64,000 bases of DNA from an uncultured Lachnospiraceae bacterium (GTDB lineage Bacteria; Bacillota; Clostridia; Lachnospirales; Lachnospiraceae): contig CAMUYA010000009.1 of the NCBI GenBank assembly GCA_947164865.1, forward strand, positions 38,014-102,013, given 5' to 3'. The notes beneath the pieces are model-generated. The model ran no database searches and was not told the origin of the DNA. It worked only from the letters and a program-made list of their open reading frames with translations. Within the stretch, counting starts at the first letter, position 1, and every line of letters begins with the position of its first letter. The translations under genes and the position numbers were made by a program. Positions 56,963 to 64,000 of this stretch are shown piece after piece.

Positions 56963-59647
56963 TCAGTGTTTATAGAGATAAAGCAGTCCGAAGGTGCCAG
57001 GCCCGCAGTTGGCGGATATTGCCGATGATGCCTTCTGGTAGATTATTCTCTTAAAATTGACACGTTTTCTTATAAGCCTGTCTATTTCTTTTATATCCGT
57101 GGAAGTAAGCCCGGAGTATGTGACAAACAACAGACGGTCGTCTATACGCGAGGGATTGAACAGTCCGGTCCTTACATAGGAACTCCAGACACTCATGGCA
57201 TCACCCACAAAGAGTGAACCGATCACCAGCTTTCCGTTACGTATAAGCAGCTCGGGATGGAAGTAAAACGACTTGGCAATGGTGTTGGTGAATCTGCTTA
57301 TTCTTCCTCCCCTTGCCATATATTCGGTATCTTCCACAATAAAGCTTGTGTGGATCATCTTATCATAGCCCTTAAGCTTTGTTATAAGCTCATCCGGAGT
57401 AATACTCTCTTTTGCGAGCCTTACCGCCTCAAGCACAAAGAGTCCCATTCCGCTTGAAAGGTGGCAGCTGTCGATCACACGTACGTTATCAAAGCTCTCG
57501 GCTGCCTTGGCAGCATTGTAAAACCCCTTTCCCACCTTGCGGCTCATGGATATATGGATGATATTATTCGCATGAAGAAGCTCCCGGGCAAAGAAGCTCT
57601 CGTACTCTTCAACCGAAGGATGCTGTGAAGCCGCTGCTTTGCCGCTCTCCTGCAGATATGAGGCTATTCCTCTTCCTTCCGCTTCATTTCCGTCAAAGAA
57701 ATCACCCTCGGCAGTCTCTACATGGTATGCAATAACAGGGATCCCCAGCTCTGCAAGCATCTGCCTCGGGAGGTCACACACCGTCTCGGAAGTGATGATG
57801 AGAGGCTTTCTTCTCTTAAGCTCGATATCCTCGAATACAGAGCTCTGCTCCGACGCAAATTCCGTACCTTCGATCTTGATAAGATCCCTTGGAAGAAGCT
57901 TTATGAGAGTATCTTCCAGCTGCTCTCCGCTTACAGGTTTAACGATATATGCATCAAAGCCTTCTCTTGCGTAGAGCTCCCTTTCCTTGCTTCCGGCATT
58001 TGCGGTAAGCACTGCGATCTTGGTCTGCCTGTTAAGGCCGCCCTCCTGCTCCCTTATCCTGTGGAGACATTCTATACCGTCCATTTCTGGCATCATGTGA
58101 TCCATGAAGATAAGATCGTATTCATTGTTGAGAGTCTTTTCAAGAGCTTCTGCTCCGCTCTTTGCCGTGTCGGTCTTGACAAGCGTATCTCTGAGCAGCT
58201 TGGTTTCAACCAGAAGGTTGGCGGAATCGTCATCCACTATGAGCACCTTTGCATCGGCGGCGGTAAGCTTCTGTTTATATTCTTTTCTGAAGGCAGCATC
58301 CCCTCTCTTTTCAAGGTTAAGCTCGCCCACCTCGGATCCCGCAACCATCTCCTGAGGGATCTCGATCATAAATGTGGATCCCTTGGTGTAGATACTGTTG
58401 ACATTTATGCTGCCGCCCATTGCATCCACAAGCTGTTTTACAATGGACAGACCAAGGCCTGTACCTTCGATATATTTGTTATTCTCCTCGTCAACTCTCT
58501 TAAATGCGGTGAACAGATAAGGGATACTCTCTTTCCTGATACCTATACCGGTATCCGTGACAGTATATGTCATCACGCATTTATTCTCTTCCGTTTTGTG
58601 AAAGCTTATGGAAAGAGTGACAGATCCTTCCGCGGTATACTTTACCGCATTGTTGAGCACATTTATCAGGATCTGCTTAATGCGCATCTCATCGCCGATG
58701 AGTTCGCCCGGTACATGGGGATCTATATCCACATGGAACCGCAGGTCCTTTTCCTTCGCCCTGATCCAGATCATTCCCACGATATCCGAAAGCATGTCTC
58801 CTGTCTTGTACGGAGCATTAAGGAAAGTCATCTGTCCGGATTCGATCTTGGACATATCGAGGATATCGTTGATGAGCGAAAGGAGCATTTTTGACGCGGA
58901 CTGGATGTTTCTGGCATCCTCCGCCACTTCATCGGATATGTCCTCGCGAAGGATCATCTCATTTAATCCGATGATGGTATTGATAGGCGTACGGATCTCA
59001 TGGCTCATGCTGGAAAAGAACCTGTTCTGGGCCTTGTTCAGAGTTTCGATCTCCTTCTTCTGGTCTGCGGTGCTCTCTGCGGCTTTCTTGAGCGAGCGCA
59101 TCTCTATGCTCACCATAATGCAGATAAGGGCGCACACAAAAGCCAGGACAAGATAGGAAACTATATATCCCACCACTTCCCTGACTCCGAAGGGATTCTC
59201 CTGATAGATCCACCATGCGCCATAAATATATACGCCTGCCCCCGACAGAGCCAGCAGGCCGAGCATAATATATTTTCTTACGCCGTAGAGAAGCAGCACG
59301 ATATATAATGCCACGGTGACATACCAAATAAATGTACGATAGCTCGAATCATCGAAGGCATTGACCGTAAAGGGCAGAATAAGTATTATCATCATGCCCG
59401 AGTTGATGGCGGCAAAAAGCTGTATCTTCCTTGTCACCATGCCCAGAACGGTTACGGCGCCGCAAACAAGCGTCATTATTATCAGCGGAACAAACGGACC
59501 GGCAAAAGCTTCTTTTGGGTTTTTATCCGCCATATTTATAACCCGCCCGATAAACGCGTAAAACAGCATAGTGGGAATGATCATGCATGACAGGATCAGA
59601 AAGATCTTGCGATCGTTATGTAATATATTCTCTTCTCCTTTTTTCAT
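56963..59647 (-). CDS. Hybrid histidine kinase fused to a C-terminal DegV domain
   Basis: 894 residues. About six membrane helices (1-185) lead to HisKA (SMSHEIRTPIN, His216), HATPase (NNAVKY, DTGIGI, GTGLGLSIV), and a receiver with Asp516 (LIFMDHMMPEMDG). A complete DegV domain follows (about 610-894; PLIITSETVCDLP, SQHPSVEEYE, SMSRKVGKGFYNAA, YMARGGRISRF, CGPGTFGLLYLY). DegV proteins bind a fatty acid in a tunnel, so fatty-acid availability may feed into the phosphorelay, or the domain may supply FakA. It overlaps the second hybrid kinase by 4 bases. Confidence 0.92.
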   Translation of the reverse strand: MKKGEENILHNDRKIFLILSCMIIPTMLFYAFIGRVINMADKNPKEAFAGPFVPLIIMTLVCGAVTVLGMVTRKIQLFAAINSGMMIILILPFTVNAFDDSSYRTFIWYVTVALYIVLLLYGVRKYIMLGLLALSGAGVYIYGAWWIYQENPFGVREVVGYIVSYLVLAFVCALICIMVSIEMRSLKKAAESTADQKKEIETLNKAQNRFFSSMSHEIRTPINTIIGLNEMILREDISDEVAEDARNIQSASKMLLSLINDILDMSKIESGQMTFLNAPYKTGDMLSDIVGMIWIRAKEKDLRFHVDIDPHVPGELIGDEMRIKQILINVLNNAVKYTAEGSVTLSISFHKTEENKCVMTYTVTDTGIGIRKESIPYLFTAFKRVDEENNKYIEGTGLGLSIVKQLVDAMGGSINVNSIYTKGSTFMIEIPQEMVAGSEVGELNLEKRGDAAFRKEYKQKLTAADAKVLIVDDDSANLLVETKLLRDTLVKTDTAKSGAEALEKTLNNEYDLIFMDHMMPEMDGIECLHRIREQEGGLNRQTKIAVLTANAGSKERELYAREGFDAYIVKPVSGEQLEDTLIKLLPRDLIKIEGTEFASEQSSVFEDIELKRRKPLIITSETVCDLPRQMLAELGIPVIAYHVETAEGDFFDGNEAEGRGIASYLQESGKAAASQHPSVEEYESFFARELLHANNIIHISMSRKVGKGFYNAAKAAESFDNVRVIDSCHLSSGMGLFVLEAVRLAKESITPDELITKLKGYDKMIHTSFIVEDTEYMARGGRISRFTNTIAKSFYFHPELLIRNGKLVIGSLFVGDAMSVWSSYVRTGLFNPSRIDDRLLFVTYSGLTSTDIKEIDRLIRKRVNFKRIIYQKASSAISANCGPGTFGLLYLYKH

Positions 59648-62247
59648 CCTTTACCCCCGGGTTTGAATTCGAATATTTCCTGGTCGGTTCTTTCACCCGT
59701 TTCAAATACACATGTCTTTACGGTTTCAAGGGTATCTCTGTATCTCTTGATAAAAGCTTCATGAAGCTCTCGGATCGCTTTTTCGTTCTTATCCTTTGCA
59801 GCCCCTTCAAGGATCGCTGCCATATCGGAAAGATTATCCGCTCCTATCAGTTTTGAAGTGCTTTTTACGGCATGGGCTTTTATGGCGTAATCATTCCACA
59901 TACCTTTTCTGTAATACTTATCCAGAAGAGGTATTTTATCGACTATCCCATTTGCATATTCGGAAAGTATCTGCTTGTAAAACGCGATATTGTCTCCGGA
60001 ATTCTTGATCCCTTCCTTTACGTTTATCCCACATCCCGCAAGGCTTTTGAATTCATTTTCCTTTTCGTCTCTTTCGGCATGCACCGGAAGCGGGAAGATC
60101 GGTGATATGTTTCCAAGCTTGACCGGCTCTTCCTTTGCCTTGGTTTTGGCACTTTCTTTTTCTATCGGTTCATATTTGATAAACGACTTGGGAAGCACGT
60201 GACGGAGCACTCTTTCGAGCTCCATTATCTCTATCGGCTTGGGCACAAACCCGTCAAAACCTTCCGAAAGGAACATTTCCTTGGCAGAGCTTATAGCGTT
60301 TGCGGTAAGGGCTACAATGCAGAGGTCTTTGCCTTTTTTCTGCGAGACGGATCTGATACGTTTCATAGCTTCGACGCCATCCATTCCCGGCATCATATGA
60401 TCCATGAACACGATATCGCAGTCCTTCTTCTGGCAGATATCTATAGCCTCCTGACCGCTTGTAACGGTCACCACCTTCATCTTGTAGCTTTCGAATATTC
60501 CTCTGGCCACAAGGAGGTTCATGGGCTCATCATCTACTACAAGTGCACGCAGACCAGGGCAAACCATCCTGTCACCGGCGTGTACTTCGCTCTCTAACCG
60601 GAAGTTGCTGAGGAAATTGGCGATCTGTATTCCGTAGAACGGCTTGGGTATAACGGTGATCCCGTATTCCGCTCTCAGATTGGATCCCTTATCCGCGATC
60701 ACCGCCACCTTGACGTCAGAAGCAAGCGAATCAATATATTCTTTGTACTCATTGTATTCTCCGGGGCCGACAAACAGGTGCGTGATCTTATAGGCGCCGA
60801 TGATCTTCTGGAGTTCTTCGATCGACTGTACTCTCTGGAAGGTAACACCAAGCCCCGTAACTATGTGAGCGATCATTCTGATGTAGAACTCTCTTACTCT
60901 GGGATCTCCCATGTTCATAAAGCCAAGGAATCCTGCGATCAGGCACTCTTCATTCTCAACAACCGAATAGCAGGGAGCAGGATCTTCGACCTTCTGCGGT
61001 ATGCTGGCACGCACGGTAGTCCCCTTTCCGGGTTCGCTCTCGATAGAAAGGAATCCACCCATTGCAGAGGTGAATCCGTTTACAATGGGAATGCCGAGGC
61101 CAAGACCTCCCACAGCAGTGGAACTTGCGGTTTCCGACTGGTAGAATCTGTCTGAGATCTTGTCTATCTCCTCTTCTGTCATTCCGATTCCGGTATCCGT
61201 AACTTCTATTACCAGGTTTATTCCGTAGCTCTTGGGAATTGAATAAATGCGAAGGCAGACGCCGCCTTCTTTGGTGAATTTGAAGCCGTTGTCGATCAGA
61301 TGGGTAATGATCTTTTTGATCTTGTTCCCATCTCCTATAAGCTCCGCAGGGACGTTAGGCTCCACATCAATGATCAGCTCCAGACCATGATCCTCGTAGA
61401 ATCTGATCTGAGCCAGCATATCACTCATTATGGAATCGATCTGATACACTTCGTTACTGACCGAGAGCTTTTTCATATCGATCTCTGTATAGTCGAGGAT
61501 ATCTCCTATCTGACTGGCAACTCTGTGGCCGGCCTCCGATATGGCTTCAAGATTCTTTCTGGCTTCCGGCGAAAGCACATCATTCTGAATAACAGTCGAC
61601 AGACCTATAACAGCATTTATGGGTGTCCTTATTTCGTGGGATACATTTGCAAGAAACTTGTTGGCACTGTTATTCTCTTCCTGCAGCTGTAAAAGACGAT
61701 CCTCGTATTTTTTGCGGGCCGTCTTTATCGCATTCATGATACGTATGACCAGAATAAAGGCAAGGAATATGATCACAAACTGAAGGATCGTTCTTGTAAT
61801 GTTTGATTTATGAAGCTTGAGCCCGTCTTCCGAGGCTACGATGATGAAATGCATCCCTATTGACACCGCTTCGGATGCAAATGCCGCCGTCACAAGTATC
61901 AGTTCGCCGGTAACGGCAAATAAAAACAAAAGAATCACATTAAGAGCCGAGCTGTCATAAACAGTGTCGATCTTTACTGTGTAATAGAAAGCATCAAAGG
62001 AAAGGAAAAAGCCAAAAATATATATTCTTGCTCTCTCCGGAAGCTTTTTGGTGAGGTGCAAGACAAGGCTGAGCACAACGCCGAAAATGATGAACGGGAT
62101 CATCCAGACCTCCCACTCAAGCATCCTGTTCAGCAAGGTCAGAATAACCGAGAAAAAAAGCAGCATAGACAGCATGGCGATAGATGACAGTGCCCTCAGC
62201 TCATCCTGAAGAAACCTATTGTCTTTTTTAGTCTTAATATCAGTCAT
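59644..62247 (-). CDS. Hybrid sensor kinase with pseudo-receiver, receiver and HPt
   Basis: 867 residues. About six membrane helices (1-170), then HisKA (NVSHEIRTPIN, His204), HATPase (DTGIGM, GGLGLGIPIV; the N-box reads IDNGFKFT), a degenerate receiver-like segment lacking the phospho-Asp (about 410-560), a canonical receiver (Asp616 in FMDHMMPGMDG) and an HPt domain (His792 in IKAHAVKSTSK). The full His-Asp-His chain suggests it can pass phosphate on, perhaps to the REC-GGDEF protein or the kinase-DegV protein encoded next to it. GGAGAAGAG precedes the ATG. Confidence 0.93.
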   Translation of the reverse strand: MTDIKTKKDNRFLQDELRALSSIAMLSMLLFFSVILTLLNRMLEWEVWMIPFIIFGVVLSLVLHLTKKLPERARIYIFGFFLSFDAFYYTVKIDTVYDSSALNVILLFLFAVTGELILVTAAFASEAVSIGMHFIIVASEDGLKLHKSNITRTILQFVIIFLAFILVIRIMNAIKTARKKYEDRLLQLQEENNSANKFLANVSHEIRTPINAVIGLSTVIQNDVLSPEARKNLEAISEAGHRVASQIGDILDYTEIDMKKLSVSNEVYQIDSIMSDMLAQIRFYEDHGLELIIDVEPNVPAELIGDGNKIKKIITHLIDNGFKFTKEGGVCLRIYSIPKSYGINLVIEVTDTGIGMTEEEIDKISDRFYQSETASSTAVGGLGLGIPIVNGFTSAMGGFLSIESEPGKGTTVRASIPQKVEDPAPCYSVVENEECLIAGFLGFMNMGDPRVREFYIRMIAHIVTGLGVTFQRVQSIEELQKIIGAYKITHLFVGPGEYNEYKEYIDSLASDVKVAVIADKGSNLRAEYGITVIPKPFYGIQIANFLSNFRLESEVHAGDRMVCPGLRALVVDDEPMNLLVARGIFESYKMKVVTVTSGQEAIDICQKKDCDIVFMDHMMPGMDGVEAMKRIRSVSQKKGKDLCIVALTANAISSAKEMFLSEGFDGFVPKPIEIMELERVLRHVLPKSFIKYEPIEKESAKTKAKEEPVKLGNISPIFPLPVHAERDEKENEFKSLAGCGINVKEGIKNSGDNIAFYKQILSEYANGIVDKIPLLDKYYRKGMWNDYAIKAHAVKSTSKLIGADNLSDMAAILEGAAKDKNEKAIRELHEAFIKRYRDTLETVKTCVFETGERTDQEIFEFKPGGKG

Positions 62248-63601
62248 TGTCTCTTCTCCATGAGTCGTCGCCTGTCATGTCTTCGTAGCTTATGACTGCA
62301 GCTTCGTGGAGCACCTTTATGCCCTGTGAACCGCTGCTTCGCTCCCATGTACTGATTATCCTTTCTGTAACATCATCTATGTATTTGTCGGATAATTCCG
62401 GAAGCAGGAGGAAGAACTGATTTCTTCCGCTCTGCATCATAATATCGCTCTTTCTGAGGGATTTATTAAGCACCTCGCCGAATGCGGAAACGGAATCGGG
62501 ATCCGCCGGTTTGGATTCATCCGCAGCACTGACCACAGTAAACAGCAGCCTGTAGGCCACGCTGTGATAGCTCTGTATATATCTGATGATGAATCTGTAA
62601 ATATTGCTGAAAGCATCCTGACCGAGCCAGAGTGCATAATTCCCGGCATTTCTCTCCTCGAGCACGCGGCTGATATCCTCGATATCATCAGGGCCATCCT
62701 TCTCATTCTTCTGCATATCGGAATAAATACGGTAGCCGTGCTTTCCGTTAAGCTTAACATCGTAGAGGGCCTCATCAGCCATCTTGTATAGTTCCGAAAG
62801 TTCGTCTCCTGCCTGGGAGTAAACCGCACCCACTGATACGCCGAGAGGAACCTTCATATCGTCACCGAAAAACTCTTTTGCCTTTTGAAGGATTCCTGCA
62901 TTAAATCTCTCAGTAAGTCCCGATATGGATTTTTCATTATGGCCTGTGATAAATGCAAGGAATTCATCGCCGCCCGCTCGTCCCACTATATCGTCGGAGC
63001 GCATGTTACTCTTGAGTATGCTTGAGAATGCAACGAGGATCTTATCTCCTCCGTCATGGCCGTAAATATCATTTATGAGCTTAAAGCTGTCAAGGTCGAT
63101 CATCATGAGGGTTCCTGTCCTTGATCTCATGGCATTTTCGATCATCTTATCAACTGTAGCCCTGTTCATTAGACGGGTGAGGCTGTCTGCTTTGGCTTCG
63201 GCATTTAAATCCTTAATCCTCTCTGAATTGCTTAGGATATTCTCTATACGCTTAACAAAGGCCTCGGGGATGAAGGGCTTTCTGATGAAGTCGGACGCAC
63301 CGACATCCAGGCTCTTTATCTCACTCTCTATATCGCTGTCGGCTGTAAGGAACACAACAGGGGTTTCGTATCTGCCAAGCTCTTTCTCAAGTGCTCTGAG
63401 CCTTTTGAATGTCTCGTATCCATCCATGTCGGGCATCATGATATCGAGAAGTATCAGATCGGGATCGTTGTCCTTTATGAAGTCAAGAAGTGCCGCGCCG
63501 GATCTTATTCCGGTAACGCGCATATTGTTGTTGCTGAGGATATTTCCTGCTGTTTTTATATTGATCACATCATCGTCTACTACTACAATCCAGCCCGCCA
63601 T
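62240..63601 (-). CDS. Response regulator diguanylate cyclase (REC-GGDEF)
   Basis: 453 residues from ATG 63601 (AAGGGG 6 bases before; an upstream ATG at 63619 lacks a site). Receiver about 5-120 with phospho-Asp in LILLDIMMPDMDG. GGDEF domain about 140-300 has an intact RAGGDEF and the inhibitory RxxD site (RSDD) five residues before it, so it should make c-di-GMP and be feedback-inhibited. The last 140 residues look like a second, degenerate GGDEF-type domain. It overlaps the hybrid kinase by 8 bases. It is the one clearly active cyclase in the window. Confidence 0.93.
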   Translation of the reverse strand: MAGWIVVVDDDVINIKTAGNILSNNNMRVTGIRSGAALLDFIKDNDPDLILLDIMMPDMDGYETFKRLRALEKELGRYETPVVFLTADSDIESEIKSLDVGASDFIRKPFIPEAFVKRIENILSNSERIKDLNAEAKADSLTRLMNRATVDKMIENAMRSRTGTLMMIDLDSFKLINDIYGHDGGDKILVAFSSILKSNMRSDDIVGRAGGDEFLAFITGHNEKSISGLTERFNAGILQKAKEFFGDDMKVPLGVSVGAVYSQAGDELSELYKMADEALYDVKLNGKHGYRIYSDMQKNEKDGPDDIEDISRVLEERNAGNYALWLGQDAFSNIYRFIIRYIQSYHSVAYRLLFTVVSAADESKPADPDSVSAFGEVLNKSLRKSDIMMQSGRNQFFLLLPELSDKYIDDVTERIISTWERSSGSQGIKVLHEAAVISYEDMTGDDSWRRDND

Positions 63602-63643
63602 TTTTTGCCCCTTATCCATGTTAGTTTTTTGTGGTCAGATCAG

Positions 63644-63655
63644 TTGAGCGCTCAA
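63644..63655. promoter_or_regulatory. 12-bp palindrome upstream of the REC-GGDEF gene
   Basis: TTGAGCGCTCAA is a perfect palindrome between the likely promoter and the start codon, a possible operator. The regulator is unknown. Confidence 0.35.
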
Positions 63656-63721
63656 TGCGCACACAGAGTTATTTTATCATATAATCCGCGCAAAATGAAG
63701 TATTATCTTGCAGTTTAACTT

Positions 63722-63893
63722 ACTAACTTAGTTACGCGAGTCCGCACAAATGTATGCTTCGCGCACCGCCTCTCGGCTATGGGTCCTCGAAGCAGCGGTA
63801 CTAGCTTCGAGCATCGCTATTGCTCGCTCTCAGCAAGTGCCGGCCTCGGACACATTGCTCTCAGCATAGCATTTGCACGAACTCGCTGCTACC
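63722..63893 (+). repeat. Dispersed repeat, copy B, with imperfect terminal inverted repeats
   Basis: The first 84 bases (63722-63805) match copy A. The element seems to end with an inverted copy of its start: GCGAGTCCGCACAAATG near 63736 versus GCATTTGCACGAACTCGC near 63873. That gives a MITE-like unit of about 160 bases. No coding capacity. Confidence 0.75.
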
Positions 63894-63930
63894 GAATTGA
63901 ATCAATAGCAATCATTAATCTATGTAATTA

Positions 63931-64000
63931 TTATTTGATGGCCTGAGTAACAGGTATGGGCGATATGAGATTGTAGTTTGATCGAATTAGGCGCCGCGCT
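63931..64000 (-). CDS. Possible C-terminus of a gene entering from the right edge
   Basis: On the minus strand the last 70 bases read open for about 22 codons and end RSNYNLISPIPVTQAIK before TAA at 63931-63933. Too short to identify; chance is not excluded. Confidence 0.25.
   Translation of the reverse strand, partial: ARRLIRSNYNLISPIPVTQAIK

Overview
This window looks like chromosome of a motile, Gram-positive anaerobe of the Lachnospiraceae (Clostridia). That rests on a Rex/alr/GH5 neighbourhood, Firmicute-type promoters (TTGaca-17-TAtaaT), strong AGGAGG-type ribosome sites, LPXTG pili with sortases, SipW/TasA-type proteins, a DegV/FakA pair and large hybrid kinases with extracytoplasmic propellers. 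Species cannot be named from the sequence alone. Every supported gene but one (34983-35735) is on the minus strand, so transcription runs from high to low coordinates almost throughout.

Region by region, in increasing coordinates. 1-8.1 kb: a c-di-GMP/phosphorelay operon encoding a GGDEF-EAL protein, an HD-GYP-like protein and a giant propeller hybrid kinase cut by the window edge. 8.1-10.3 kb: rpsB-tsf. 10.3-14.2 kb: rex, a coiled-coil protein, alr and a cytoplasmic GH5 glucanase. 14.2-20.3 kb: ABC-F ATPase, NADP-isocitrate dehydrogenase, a membrane Rossmann/RyR-domain protein and a GntR/FCD regulator with a palindromic operator on its own -10. 20.3-34.8 kb: an eleven-gene surface-fibre operon. 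It combines an LPXTG pilus (signal peptidase I, 1492-aa tip adhesin, major pilin, class C sortase) with a TasA/camelysin-type set ending in a single polypeptide that joins a SipW-like signal peptidase to a class B sortase. 34.9-38 kb: the only plus-strand gene, carrying a sigma-28-like promoter, facing a chemoreceptor gene across a two-way terminator.

38-47.2 kb: a lipid/acyl-chain cluster. A PilZ (c-di-GMP receptor) gene heads an acyl-AMP ligase fused to ACP, a tandem PlsC acyltransferase, a free ACP, an LRAT-type protein, an alpha/beta hydrolase, then FakB and FakA and a second hydrolase with Cys in the nucleophile position. 47.2-56.5 kb: a clostripain-family lipoprotein with an extraordinary Asp/Tyr/Trp tail, queA, an M18 aminopeptidase, pheT, pheS, yihY and a 6S-like RNA. 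56.6-63.6 kb: a second signalling operon with a REC-GGDEF cyclase, a hybrid kinase with HPt, and a hybrid kinase whose C-terminus is a complete DegV/FakB-type fatty-acid-binding domain. A roughly 84-bp repeat occurs in inverted orientation near 51.7 kb and 63.7 kb.

Taken together, the window suggests c-di-GMP control (one intact cyclase, one likely phosphodiesterase, one degenerate HD-GYP, one PilZ receptor) linked to surface structures and to membrane-lipid acyl handling. The best candidates for undescribed biology are the SipW-sortase B fusion, the kinase-DegV fusion and the PilZ-led acyl operon.
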